Source: Schistocerca nitens (taxonomy: Eukaryota; Arthropoda; Insecta; Orthoptera; Acrididae). From it: DNA of 64,000 nt. Position 1 is the first letter of the stretch. Each line of letters begins with the position of its first letter. Made by a program: the position numbers and the translations under genes. Shown one piece after another: positions 43,725-54,524 of this stretch. Below the pieces are notes generated by a model, which was not told the origin of the DNA, did no database searches, and saw nothing but the letters and a program-made list of their open reading frames with translations. The stretch lies in assembly GCF_023898315.1 (NCBI RefSeq), contig NC_064622.1:175976178-176040177 (forward strand). The letters run 5' to 3'.

Positions 43725-45230
43725 ATGGGAGATAAGATACTGCGTGAAGAGTTTGACAGAGCACTGAAAGACCTGAGTCGAAACAAGGCCCCGGGAGTAG
43801 ACAACATTCCATTAGAACTACTGATGGCCTTGGGAGAGCCAGTCATGACAAAACTGTACCATCTGGTGAGCAAGATGTATGAGACAGGCGAAATACCCAC
43901 AGACTTCAAGAAGAATATAATAATTCCAATACCAAAGAAAGCAGGTGTTGACAGATGTGAAAATTACCGAACTATCAGTTTAATAAGTCACAGCTGCAAA
44001 ATACTAACGCGAATTCTTTACAGACGAATGGAAAAACTGGTAGAGGCGGACCTCGGGGAAGATCAGTTTGGATTCCGTAGAAATGTTGGAACACGTGAGG
44101 CAATACTAACCTTACGACTTATCTTAGAAGAAAGATTAAGAAAAGGCAAACCTACAATTCTAGCATTTGTAGACTTAGAGAAAGCTTTTGACAACGTTAA
44201 CTGGAATACTCTCTTTCAAATTCTGAAGGTGGCAGGGGTAAAATACAGGGAGCGAAAGGCTACTTACAATTTGTACAGAAACCAGATGGCAGTTATAAGA
44301 GTCGAGGGGCATGAAAGGGAAGCAGTGGTTGGGAAAGGAGTGAGACAGGGTTGTAGCCTCTCCCCGATGTTATTCAATCTGTATATTGAGCAAGCAGTAA
44401 AGGAAAGAAAAGAAAAATTCGGAGTAGGTATTAAAATTCATGGAGAAGAAGTAAAAACTTTGAGGTTCGCCGATGACATTGTAATTCTGTCAGAGACAGC
44501 AAAGGACTTGGAAGAGCAGTTGAACGGAATGGACAGTGTCTTGAAAGGAGGATATAAGATGAACATCAACAAAAGCAAAACGAGGATAATGGAATGTAGT
44601 CAAATTAAATCGGGTGATGCTGAGGGGATTAGATTAGGAAATGAGACACTGAAAGTAGTAAAGGAGTTTTGCTATTTAGGGAGTAAAATAACTGATGACG
44701 GTCGAAGTAGAGAGGATATAAAATGTAGACTGACAATGGCAAGGAAAGCGTTTCTGAAGAAGAGAAATTTGTTAACATCGAGTATAGATTTAAGTGTCAG
44801 GAAGTCGTTTCTGAAAGTATTTGTATGGAGTGTAGCCATGTATGGAAGTGAAACATGGACGATAACCAGTTTGGACAAGAAGAGAATAGAAGCTTTCGAA
44901 ATGTGGTGCTACAGAAGAATGCTAAAGATAAGGTGGGTAGATCACGTAACTAATGAGGAGGTATTGAATAGGATTGGGGAGAAGAGAAGTTTGTGGCACA
45001 ACTTGACTAGAAGAAGGGATCGGTTGGTAGGACATGTTTTGAGGCATCAAGGGATCACTAATTTAGCATTGGAGGGCAGCGTGGAGGGTAAAAATCGTAG
45101 AGGGAGACCAAGAGATGAATACACTAAGCAGATTCAGAAGGATGTAGGTTGCAGTAGGTACTGGGAGATGAAGAAGCTTGCTCAGGATAGAGTAGCATGG
45201 AGAGCTGCATCAAACCAGTCTCAGGACTGA
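43725..45230 (+). CDS. RTE-like reverse transcriptase and C-terminal domain
   Basis: 501 codons, uninterrupted. RT: NKAPGVDNIPLELL, IPTDFKKNIIIPIPKKAG, ENYRTISLISHSCKILTRIL, DQFGFRRNVGTREAI, palm motif A AFVDLEKAFDNVNW (residues 148-160), GVRQGCSLSPMLFNLYIE (205-222), motif C RFADDIVILSE (247-257), and FCYLGSKITDDGRSREDIK. The tail domain has WCYRRMLKIRWVDHVTNEE, GHVLRHQGI and RGRPRDEY. It ends WRAASNQSQD. This is the family often annotated as craniofacial development protein 2-like or endonuclease-reverse transcriptase. The chosen ATG is internal to the original polyprotein. Motif C is FADD where many LINEs have YADD. Confidence 0.94.
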   Translation: MGDKILREEFDRALKDLSRNKAPGVDNIPLELLMALGEPVMTKLYHLVSKMYETGEIPTDFKKNIIIPIPKKAGVDRCENYRTISLISHSCKILTRILYRRMEKLVEADLGEDQFGFRRNVGTREAILTLRLILEERLRKGKPTILAFVDLEKAFDNVNWNTLFQILKVAGVKYRERKATYNLYRNQMAVIRVEGHEREAVVGKGVRQGCSLSPMLFNLYIEQAVKERKEKFGVGIKIHGEEVKTLRFADDIVILSETAKDLEEQLNGMDSVLKGGYKMNINKSKTRIMECSQIKSGDAEGIRLGNETLKVVKEFCYLGSKITDDGRSREDIKCRLTMARKAFLKKRNLLTSSIDLSVRKSFLKVFVWSVAMYGSETWTITSLDKKRIEAFEMWCYRRMLKIRWVDHVTNEEVLNRIGEKRSLWHNLTRRRDRLVGHVLRHQGITNLALEGSVEGKNRRGRPRDEYTKQIQKDVGCSRYWEMKKLAQDRVAWRAASNQSQD

Positions 45231-45743
45231 AGACCACAACAACAACAACATTATTTTTCACTTCCCACAACTTCAGCAATCGATCGAACACTCGACTGGC
45301 GGTCAGGTCGAATCATACTATCTGCTTTTTCGGAATTTTCATCCGTTTTTGATGCTGAACGGCGTCCTGAATCATCTTCAACATCTTCTCGGCCAGCTTG
45401 GGAACGCCCGAACCACTAAAAAACTTGCGTTCGTGATAAACATTCTTCGTCCTACACTTCTTTTAGTAAAAGACAGGTTTCAGTTGCAACTTTTCCAAGT
45501 TTCATGTGAAACATAAAGATAATTCGTTGCTGTGTTATTGCACTTATCATTTTCCTGGCAAAACTAAATAACATATCTTACACAAAGGAAGGCCACGGCC
45601 ATACTGATTCGTCTATAAACACCAGAGATGCCGCATTCGACTGAGAAGCCTTCAAGCTTCACAGCCATTGGTCGTTCATCTCAGGCGCATGCTTACTGAC
45701 TCTGTGACAGCACCAGTCTCATTATTTTATGCCACACCTCATA

Positions 45744-46196
45744 TGTCGTGAGGTACCGTACCTCACAGTGCGCAAATTGCTCTCATTATACTCATCCAGT
45801 AGTTTAGAATGAGAGGACTTAGCGACTTCCAAGAAACTTTACACATAATTTCAAACTATCCTGAAACTTTTTCTCGCTGACATCCTTCCTAAACTGTTGA
45901 AAGGAAAAATATTGATTGCTTACTTTATTTTCGTTGTTCGTGCAGTAAAGCTACAGCATAAGCCATTACATTTTAGTTTATTACTTCTTTACTACTAATT
46001 CTATTAGCAACAAATTTTTCGGGCGGTACCCCTTAAATGCCATTGAACACAGATGTAAAGTTATATCATTGCACGATACGTAGTTCATGAGATACGTGTT
46101 AAACGTGGTGATGCAGATTTACTGGTATAAACTAAATGCTTAAGTCCCCTAAGCAGTCTTCTTGAAATCTTGTTCCTGCCAAGAAATCTCCTTGGG
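45744..46196. other. Intergenic
   Basis: AT-rich sequence beyond the mariner right end. Nothing recognised. Confidence 0.4.
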
Positions 46197-46207
46197 ACAC
46201 TGACCCA

Positions 46208-46410
46208 GCCGGGAGTGATGGCCGAGCGGTTCTAGGCACTTCAGTCTGGAATCGCGCGACCTCTACGGTCGGAGGTTCGAATCCTGCCTCTGACATGGAT
46301 GTGTGTGATGTCCTTAGGTTAGTTAGGTTTAAGTAGTTCTAAGTTCTAGGGGACTGATGAACTTAGCTGTTAAGTCCCATAGTGCTCAGAGCCATTTGAA
46401 CCATTTTTGA
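46208..46410 (+). mobile_element. tRNA-derived SINE, family I
   Basis: A and B boxes are intact (TGGCCGAGCGG and GGTTCGAATCC). Perfect target duplication acactgaccca at 46197-46207 and 46411-46421. Confidence 0.96.
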
Positions 46411-46421
46411 ACACTGACCCA

Positions 46422-47225
46422 CGGACACACATTGGAGACATGAAAGACAATCTGGCAATGACAACAGCGGTAGTGGTTGCTTTTCAATAAATTAAAATTG
46501 TAAAACGACATCACGCTCCTTCCTCGCGCATAAATAAAACTATAATACGGTTATGACATAAAATACTAAACAAAACAAATATTAGAAAACTGAGACTCAG
46601 TTTAAAATATGTACTGAAAGAGAAATTGATATGCAGTCAAAATTGTGGAACTGTGATTCAGATAATCGTGGGGGAATTCATCACTGACTGAAAAAGAATG
46701 AACCCGTCAAAGAGAAAGCGAATATTACGAAGCAGATAACTGTGCATGTGAAGATGTTTCGAAAACTGATACCAGAATTAAATCGGAAGGAAATGTTTTT
46801 TTAGTGTTATAGCGAGAATGTAGTCGATTGTGCCTTATTTTTTTCTGTCTTTCATTTATTTTCAACTGAGACCAGCTTAAAAAAGATTAAATGTTGAATA
46901 GATAGAATATTATCCGCAGAGTTTTTCTTGATTGCTTTACACCTTGTTTCTTATTTAGTAAATGTCGGAAAATTTCAAGCTCATAATGCTGTTCTTTATG
47001 TTACTGCCGCCAAATAACTTCGTAGTGCAAGAGCAGCCGTTGACGAATCTTGAGTTTCGTTTTGTTTCGTGTATATATTAGTGAACTTGCCTATTACGTA
47101 ATGAATGACTATTACATAAAAAATTTAGGGATAACGTTTTGTTTTTTGTTCGTTAAATGTTAGGTATAGAGAACAATGCTCTAGCCCTGTACGTCTCCGC
47201 TCTTCACAACTCTCTCAATTAACGC
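46422..47225. other. AT-rich intergenic
   Basis: No open frames or termini recognised. Confidence 0.4.
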
Positions 47226-47322
47226 GTGCGAAAAAGAGTAGACTTTGCACTAACCAGAAAATATGGATTACTTACAGAGAATAGGAAATGTCCAGTAGCA
47301 AGGCGAACAGTGGCATTCTAGA
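47226..47322 (+). repeat. 97-bp segment identical to 42752-42848
   Basis: Begins gtgcgaaaaagagtagac and ends ggcattctaga. It has unrelated flanks here and in the LINE, with no terminal repeats or duplicated target. Confidence 0.97.
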
Positions 47323-47975
47323 CATAAAAACCGTAAATAACAAAAAGGAATAAGTGAAAGAAAACTTTTATTTAGGAAGCAGTGTCACGCGAGAAAATTG
47401 GTAAAAGGGCTAGACATAAAAAGTGTGAATGACACAGAGGGAAGACTGAAAGAACATTTAGTAAATGAGATCGTAAGACATAGTCGATGCAAGGGACCTA
47501 TCAAAACCAGGGTTATGCAGGTGAAGAGAGTTTCCTTCCACTAAACGGTTCTACTGGTCAAAAACCAATGTAGAATAGAGGACGATATTTACGAAAAATA
47601 GGTACAGAGCTATATGGAAATGAAATGAAACGTGGGGAAACCGGAGAAGAATAAATTGGAAACATATGGAACGTGTTACTCCCAAGAAATATTGAATATT
47701 TAGCAGATACGCTATCCAGTCAAACTGATGTGACTATCTGTCAAAATATCCATCATTTTGATTTGCAGCTCCTTGTATTGGCCGTGTTTGCAGTTAAAAT
47801 TGTTGGATGTGAGGCCCGCCATTTATGCAAAACACCGTTTTTCTCAGTAGCCAAACATGTTTCGGCACCACTGCGCCATCATCAGTGGGTTTTCGTTTTT
47901 ATTTATTCTGCAATGTGAACATTTTTGTTAAATGATTATAAAATTATGTTCATTTTTAGTTCAAACAACAGATCG
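47323..47975. other. Degenerate, possibly LINE-derived
   Basis: Phrases such as TTAGGAAGCAGTGTCACGCG hint at an RTE-type tail (YLGSxVTRE) but no frame is sustained. The open frame at 47673-47918 spans a hammerhead-like core on the other strand and is probably chance. Confidence 0.35.
47860..47885 (-). ncRNA. Hammerhead-ribozyme-like core
   Basis: Minus strand: CTGATGA (47885 to 47879), T, a 5-bp stem II (GGCGC with GTGCC, one G-T pair), then GAAA (47863 to 47860) followed by CATG. It resembles the Penelope-type cores elsewhere in the window, but no Penelope coding sequence is adjacent. Confidence 0.45.
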
Positions 47976-47989
47976 TTTATTTTGTAAAT

Positions 47990-48179
47990 GCCGGCCGAAG
48001 TGGCCGTGCGGTTAAAGGCGCTGCAGTCTGGAACCGCAAGACCGCTACGGTCGCAGGTTCGAATCCTGCCTCGGGCATGGATGTTTGTGATGTCCTTAGG
48101 TTAGTTAGGTTTAACTAGTTCTAAGTTCTAGGCGACTCATGACCTCAGCAGTTGAGTCCCATAGTGCTCAGAGCCATTT
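47990..48179 (+). mobile_element. tRNA-derived SINE, family I
   Basis: The head variant reads GTGGCCGTGCGGTTAAAGGC; intact B box. Perfect 14-bp target duplication tttattttgtaaat at 47976-47989 and 48180-48193. Confidence 0.96.
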
Positions 48180-48193
48180 TTTATTTTGTAAAT

Positions 48194-48582
48194 ACCTATA
48201 CATTTGGTGTGCATGAATTTTCCGGATCACTTGTGTGTTAATTGCTGCAGGTAGCTTGTCATCTGCAATCAAACTATGTTGATGAGAAAGTGTATCTCTG
48301 GGAGTTAACCTATCTTCTAGAATGTAATTTAGGATTTTTCGCGATATTTTCGCGCCTATATTCGTTTTTATTTACGTTTTCGTGTGGCAAGCAGTTCCAT
48401 TCTCCGCATCATGCTGAGGTATTGTGATGCACACATAACTATTTTCCACAAATAACGTAGTAAAACACTTTTTCACTTCGCCAAAACACAGTGTCATTGT
48501 GGTTTGTTTTGTGTCCCAGCCCAGTCAGTGTTCATTTGTTCACCAGAGAGATCGGCGCCAAATTTGAATTTTGTTTGCATTT

Positions 48583-48650
<68 letters not shown>

Positions 48651-48940
48651 CGTGCGTGCTTACGTGAGTACGTGCCAAAAAGGTGAACTTAAATTAGACA
48701 TGTCGACTTATAACCTGTTGCATGAAACACACTCCGCTCGGTGAACGTCACAAAGTGGCGGAGTTTACGGACCCCAACCCACAAAGAGCCGGTCACGAAA
48801 CAAATGAGAAGCTTGAGCGTACACCTTTGATGAATGCCACTCCTTATTTGAAGATTCCTGTGGATCTGGAAGACTTAAATCCAGCAACAAAGAACGCACC
48901 AAGCCTCCTCAAGATATTTAGCGGCGAGAGCTTGTGAGGG
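48194..48940. other. Intergenic with a TG microsatellite
   Basis: (TG)n from about 48584 to 48652, more than 25 units. The frame across it (CVCVCV) is an artefact. The frame 48722-48937 (71 codons) has no domain. Confidence 0.6.
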
Positions 48941-48949
48941 AAGATTTGG

Positions 48950-49152
48950 AACCGGCCGCTGTGACCGAGCAGTTCTAGGCGCTTCAGTCTGGAACCGCGC
49001 GACCGCTACGGTCGCAGGTTCGAATCCTGCCTCGGGCATGGATGTGTGTGATGTCCTTAGGTTAGTTAGGTTTAAGTAGTTCTAAGTTCTATGCGACTGA
49101 TGACCACAGATGTTAAGTTTCATAGCGCTCAGAGCCATTTGAACCATTTTTT
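48950..49152 (+). mobile_element. tRNA-derived SINE, family I
   Basis: Intact B box; A-box region TGACCGAGCAG. Short, imperfect target duplication gaagat(t/c)t around 48940 and 49153. Confidence 0.93.
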
Positions 49153-49159
49153 GAAGATC

Positions 49160-49858
49160 TGTAGGAGTGTGAACCCCATCAGAGCAGGCGTATATCCAGT
49201 GAATATCGCGACAGACGTGACTGTGGCGAGTATCAGGATATGGAATGTCTCCTGACCTCTGCTAAATGTCTCAGTAAATGCACTCTCTATGAATTATTGC
49301 GTGGAAGTGCCTGGATTTGGTGTATGTCTGGAGTAGTACCAACAGAGAGGTACAGAGAAGTTGATATTATGGTATGGAGTGTTTGTCGTGATTAGGGTGT
49401 GGTCCCCTACTTGAAGAAAACGCTAAATGCGTAAGGTCCTCTTTCTCCGCTTAGGAAAACCCTAAATGCGGAAGGAATAATCACATTTTACAGCGCGATG
49501 TACTACATACAGTACGGAAACAGTTTTAAGACGATTAATGTGTCAGTATGGGAATGGACACTGTCATAAAGCGGTATCTGTGAGGCAATGGTTTGCAGAC
49601 AATACCATTCCTGAAATGTACTGGCCTGCCGTAAGTCCCGATCTGAACCCAATGAAATACGTTTGGGATGACTTAGAATGTGGACGTCACTCCACACTCT
49701 TTAGGAATAACGGCCGCCATTCCTCCACAGATGTTAAGAAACGTCACTGAAAGTGTCCACAGTAGAGTTCCAGCCGTTATAATGGTGGAGGGTGGACACA
49801 CCACCTATTACTGTCCACTAATATGCGTTCAGATACTTTTTATGAGACAGTGTATAGT
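49160..49858 (+). mobile_element. Tc1-like element remnant (distinct family)
   Basis: The right terminus reads CAGATACTTTTTATGAGACA, typical of Tc1 ends. Frame 49538-49750 gives the transposase end: WFADNTIPEMYWPAVSPDLN followed by PMKYVWDDLECG, where Lys replaces the catalytic Glu of PIEHVWD. A later frame gives SVHSRVPAVIMVEGG. The left end and N-terminal half are lost. A degenerate tandem motif (CGCTAAATGCG and CCTAAATGCGG) lies at 49410-49470. Confidence 0.75.
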
Positions 49859-49946
49859 GATGAGTTAATACGCAAATCAAATGACCACTTTCTACTCTTT
49901 TAAGAAGTGCCGTAGACAGCCTTGAATACCCCTCAACAATTTAATA

Positions 49947-51554
49947 CACTACTGGACATTAAAATTGCTACACCAAGAAGAAATGCAGATAATAAACGGG
50001 TATTCATTGGACAAATATACTAGAACTGACATGTGATTACATTGTCATGCTTTTTGGGTGCATAGATCCTGAGAAATCAGTACCGAGAACAACCAACTCT
50101 GGGCGTAATAACGGCCTTGATACGCCTAGCCGGCCGCGGTGGCCGTGCGGTTCTGGGGCTGCAGTCCGGAACCGCGGGACTGCTACGGTCGCGGGTTCGA
50201 ATCCTGCCTCGGGCATGGGTGTGTGTGATGTCCTTAGGTTAGTTAGGTTTAAGTAGTTCTAAGTTCTAGGGGACTTATGACCTAAGATGTTGAGTCCCAT
50301 AGTGCTCAGAACCATTTGAACCATTTGATACGCCTGGGCATTGAGTCAAACAGAGCTTGGATGGCGTTTACAGGTACATCTGTCCATGCAGCTTCAACAC
50401 GATACCACTGTTCATCAAGAGTAGTGACTGGCGTTTTGTGAGATGCCAGTTGCTCGGCCACCATTGACCAGACGTTTTCAGTTGGTGAGAGATCTGGAGA
50501 ATGTGCTGGCCAGGCCAACAGTCAAACATTTTCTGTATCCAGAAAGGCCCGAACAGGACCTGCAACATGCGGTCGTGCATTATCCAGCTGAAATGTAGCG
50601 TTTCGCAGGGATCGAATGAAGGGTAGCGCCACGGGTCGTAACACATCTGAAATGTAACGTCCACTGTTCAAATTGTCGTCAATGCGAACAAGAGGTGACC
50701 GAGACGTGTAACCAAAGGCACCCCATACCATCACGCCGGGTGATACGCAGTATGGCGATGACAAACACACGCTTCCAATGTGCGTTCACTGTGATGTCGC
50801 CAAACGCCGATGCGACCATCACGATGCTGTAAACAGAACCTGGATTCATCCGAAAACATGACGTTTTGCCATTCGTTCACCCAGGTTCGTCGTTGAGTAC
50901 ACCATCGCAGGCGCTCCTGTCTGTGATGCTGCCTCAAGGGTAACCGCAGTCATGGTCTCCGAGCTGACAGTCCATGCTGCTGCAAACATCGTCGAACTGT
51001 TCGTGCAGATGGTTTTTGTCTTGCAAACGTCCCCATCTGTTGACTCAGGGATCGCGACGTGGCTGCACGATCCGTTACAGCCATGCGGATAAGATGCTTG
51101 TCATCTCGACTGCTAGTGATACGAGGCCTTTGGATGCAGCACAGCGTTCCGTATTACCCTCCTGAACCCACTGGTTCCATATTCTGCTAAAAGTCATTGG
51201 ATCACGACCAACGCGAGCAGCAATGTCGCGATACGATAAACCGCAATCGCCATAGGCTGCAATCCGACCTTTATCAAAGTCGGAAACGTGATGGTGCGCA
51301 TTTCGCCTCCTTACACGAGGCATCACAACAACGTTTCACCATGAAATGCCGGTCAACTGTTGTTTGTGTATGAGAAATCGGTTGGACACTTTCCTCATGT
51401 CAGCACGTTGTAGGTGTCGCCACTGGCGGCAACCTTGTGTGAATGCTCTGAAAAGCTAATCATTTGCATATCACACCATCTTCTTCCTGTCGGTTAAATA
51501 TCGCGTCTGTAGCACATCATCTTCGTGGTGTAGCAATTTTAATGGCCAGTAGTG
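49947..51554 (-). mobile_element. Tc1-like element, broken copy of the 36167-37573 family
   Basis: Ends CACTACTGGACATTAAAATT and GGCCAGTAGTG with TA at 49945-49946 and 51555-51556. Transposase pieces on the minus strand: MPRVRRRNAHHHVSDFDKGR (51075-51326), WQNVMFSDESRFCLQHRDGR (50731-50937), FQLDNARPHVAGPVRAFLDT (50522-50770, with LDN for QDN), and HSPDLSPTENVWSMVAEQ (50306-50518). Several frameshifts. A SINE (50128-50324) is inserted near its 3' end. Confidence 0.95.
50128..50324 (+). mobile_element. tRNA-derived SINE, family I
   Basis: Inserted in the Tc1 copy 49947-51554, downstream of the transposase. Target duplication ttgatacgcct at 50117-50127 and 50325-50335. Confidence 0.96.
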
Positions 51555-51556
51555 TA

Positions 51557-52106
51557 ATATGACGAAGGGTACACCCACAAAAATGGCCGGGCAAGTATGA
51601 GGAATTTTGTAAGGTTTCTTTATGGTTGCTCAGCCTCCGGCTTCGTTCCCTGAGCTGAGCAGTTTAGCTGGCCGGTACCGCAGCTGTACCACCAGCAAGT
51701 GATGCTACAGTGAGGTCCGCAGGGGGCAGCGGCCGCCGCAGCAGAGGACAGGCCGGCACGTGCGCCGTCCGTCCGCTTTAACCTGGTAATCCGGGGAGGC
51801 GAAGCGGCGCGGCGCGAGCGCCGGTCGACAGTGCTATCGATAATTACCACTCGCAGCCGCGCCGTCCCACACAAATACTCGCCGTCCGGTTCCGTCCGTA
51901 CGTCAACAGAACAGAATAGGAGAAAAGAGCTACAACAGCGAGGGCCGGCCGTCACCCACCGCCCCCGCTGACAATCGAGCGAACTCGGATGGTGACCTGG
52001 ACGGCGGCGCGCGACTGCGTGTAACAGCACCCCTAGCTGAAACTAGGCTTGTGCCTGGATTCGTAACATCCAGACAGAATTCAACACTTTGCTTTTAATA
52101 TACAAT
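51557..52106. other. GC- and CpG-rich island, possibly host sequence
   Basis: 51640-52040 is strikingly GC-rich with many CpGs, unlike the AT-rich surroundings. A 136-codon minus frame (51620-52030) has no recognised domain. It lies between two head-to-head Tc1 copies. It could be a promoter-proximal region or an unidentified element. Confidence 0.5.
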
Positions 52107-53500
52107 CACTACTGGCCATTACAATTGTTACACCACGACGATGACGTGTTACAGACGCGAAATTTAACCCACAGGAAGAAGATGCTGTGGTATGCAAATG
52201 ATTAGCTTTTCAGAGCATTCACACAAGACTGGCGCCGGTGGCGACACCTACAACGAGCTTACATGAGGAAAGTTTCCAACCGATTTCTCATACTCAAACA
52301 GCAGTTCACCGGCGTTGCCTGGTGAAACGTTGTTGTGATGCCTCGTGTAAGGAGGAGAAATGCGTACCATCACGTTTACGACTTTCATAAAGGTCGGATT
52401 GTGGCCTATCGCGCTTGCGATTTATCGTATCGCGACATTGCTGCTCGCGTTGGTAGAGATCCAATGACTGTTAGCAGAATATGGAAGGAGGGTAATACGG
52501 AACGCCGTGCTGGATCCCAACGGCCTCGCATCACTAGCAGTCGAGATGACAGGCATCTTATCCGCATGGCTGTAACGGATCGTGCAGCCACGTCTCGATC
52601 CCTGAGTCAACAGATGGGGACGTTTGCAAGAAAACAGCCATCTGCACGAACATTTCGACGACGTTTGCAGCAGCATGGACTATCGGCTCGGAGAGAATCG
52701 CTGCGGTTACCCTTGACGCTGCATCACAGACAGGAGCGCCTGCGATGGTGTACTCAACGACGAACCTGGGTGCACGAATGGCAAAAGTCATTTTTTCGTA
52801 TGAATCCAGGTTGTGTTTACAGCATCATGATGGTCGCATCCGTGTTTGGCGACATCGCTGTGGCCGCACATTGGAAGCGTGTATTCGTCATCGCCGTACT
52901 GGCGTATCACCCTGCGTGATGGTATGGGGTGCCATTGGTTACACGTCTCGGTCACCTCTTGTTCGCATTGACTGCACTTTGAACAGTGGACGTTACATTT
53001 CAGATGTGTTACTACCCGTGGCTCTACCCATCATTCGATCCCTGCGAAACCCTACATTTCAGCTGGATAATGCACGACCGCATGTTGCAGGTCCTGTACG
53101 GGCCTTTCTGGATACAGAAAATGTTCGACAGCTTCCCTGACTGGCACATTCTCCAGACCTCTCACCAATTGAAAACGTCGGCTCAACGGTGGCAGAGCAA
53201 CTGGCTCGTCACAATACTCCAGTCACTACTCTTGATGAACTGTGGTATCGTGTTGAAGCTGTGTAGGCAGCTGTACCTGTACGCGCCGTCCAAGCTCTGT
53301 GTGACTCAATGCCCAGGCGTATCAAGGCCGCTATTACGGCCAGAGGTGGTTATTCTGGGTACTGATATCTCAGGATCATTGCACCCAAATTGCGTAAAAA
53401 TGTAATTACATGTCAGTTGTAGTATAATATATTTGTCTAATGAATACCCGTTTATCATCTGCATTTCTTCTTGGTGTAGCAATTTTAATGGCCAGTAGTG
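52107..53500 (+). mobile_element. Tc1-like element, broken copy of the 36167-37573 family
   Basis: Ends CACTACTGGCCATTACAATT and GGCCAGTAGTG; TA at 53501-53502, the left TA mutated. Frame 52335-52919 covers the DNA-binding half but lacks five residues after SRIW (a 15-bp deletion). Frame 52745-53140 covers VIFSYESRLCLQHHDG (first catalytic D changed to Y) through FQLDNARPHVAGPVRAF. Stops follow. Confidence 0.95.
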
Positions 53501-53605
53501 TATGTAATAAAAATTTCGGTATTACCCGAATGGTATGTTATAGAGTCGTTTGATATTCACAAAGTGAGGTGACAGAAGAAGCGGAATAGTGATATGCACA
53601 TTATA

Positions 53606-54524
53606 CAGGGTGATTCAAAAAGAATACCACAACTTTAAAAATGTGTATTTAATGAAAGAAACATAATATAACCTTCTGTTATACATCATTACAAAGAGTA
53701 TTTAAAAAGGTTTTTTTTCACTCAAAAACAAGTTCAGAGATGTTCAATATGGCCCCCTCCAGACACACGAGCAATATCAACGCGATACTCCAACTCGTTC
53801 CACACTCTCTGTAGCATATCAGGCGTAACAGTTTGGATAGCTGCTGTTATTTCTCGTTTCAAATCATCAATGGTGGCTGGGAGAGGTGGCCGAAACACCA
53901 TATCCTTAACATACCCCCATAAGAAAAAATCGCAGGGGGTAAGATCAGGGCTTCTTGGAGGCCAGTGATGAAGTGCTCTGTCACGGGCTGCCTGGCGGCC
54001 GATCCATCGTCTCGGGTAGTTGACGTTCAGGTAGTTACGGACAGATAAGTGTCAATGTGGTGGCGCTCCATCCTGCTGAAATATGAATTGTTGTGCTTCT
54101 TGTTCGAGGTGAGGGAACAGCCAATTCTCTAACATCTCCAGATACTGTAGTCCAGTTACAGTAGCACCTTCGAAGAAAAAGGGACCAAAAACTTTATTGG
54201 CTGAAATGGCACAGAAAACGTTCATCTTAGGAGAGTCACGTTCATACTGAGTTGTTTCCCGCAGATTCTCAGTGCCCCATATACAGACATTGTGACGATT
54301 GACTTTCCCGTTAGTGTGGAAAGTTGCTTCATCACTAAACACAATCTTTGAAACGAAAGATTCATCTGTTTCCAACAGTCAACAGCGCCTCAAGCGAACA
54401 AATGTACAACTAAATGAAACTTTATAGCTCCCTTAATTCGCCGACAGATAGTGCTTAGCTCTGCCTTTTGTCGTTGCAGAGTTTTAAATTCCTAAAGTTG
54501 TGGTATTCTTTTTGAATCACCCTG
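53606..54524 (-). mobile_element. Mariner-like (ITm) element, N-terminally deleted
   Basis: Terminal repeats CAGGGTGATTCAAAAAGAAT and its inverse, extending about 40 bp; TA at 53604-53605 and 54525-54526; 919 bp. The minus frame 54052-54375 gives IVFSDEATFHTNGKVNRHNV, VFCAISANKVFGPFFFEGAT, FIFQQDGAPPH. Further on come RSPDLTPCDFFLWGYVKDMV and YRVDIARVSGGGHIEHL. The N-terminal DNA-binding domain is absent, so it is non-autonomous. It lies within the Tc1 element 53564-55870. Confidence 0.93.

Larger units (their letters stand above)
41874..45249 (+). mobile_element. RTE-like LINE, full length
   Basis: 3376 bp with a 5' UTR of about 500 bp, AP endonuclease, RT, C-terminal domain and an (AAC)n tail. 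A perfect 12-bp target duplication attatttttcac at 41862-41873 and 45250-45261 lies inside the split mariner. The 5' end agrees with copy A, so the element is complete. Lesions: an inversion with a 97-bp insertion in the endonuclease (42752-42932) and a one-base deletion near 43710. The RT tail is intact. Confidence 0.96.
37784..45741 (-). mobile_element. Mariner element split into three parts by nested insertions
   Basis: Ends CGAGGTGTGACTACGAAATA (left) and, read inward at the right, TGAGGTGTGGCATAAAATAA, with TA at 37782-37783 and 45742-45743. Coding pieces on the minus strand in order: GREDVEDDSGRRSASKTDEN and IRPDRQSSVRSIAEVVGS (45250-45400); YVRQILCERFNMGKVCAK, NATENDRNFLERMIT, NRMSKSRFKVLI and LHRDNAPVDTAF (41448-41873); NRLLAN, PVLEQPAYSADLAPGD (38122-38208); KIRMERCRDRGKKYVEGDNN (37850-37910). 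Removing the inserts leaves about 1333 bp, normal for mariner. A 41-bp tandem duplication (38040-38121) and a stray Penelope-type piece carrying GAAACGTC (37962-37969) are also present. Several stops; the first catalytic Asp is replaced (ITCDVSYF). Confidence 0.93.

Noticed and set aside
47673-47918. 81-codon open frame at 47.7-47.9 kb
   Set aside because: It overlaps the hammerhead-like core on the opposite strand and shows no domain.
48504-48686. Open frame with a CVCVCV tract
   Set aside because: It is a translation of the (TG)n microsatellite.
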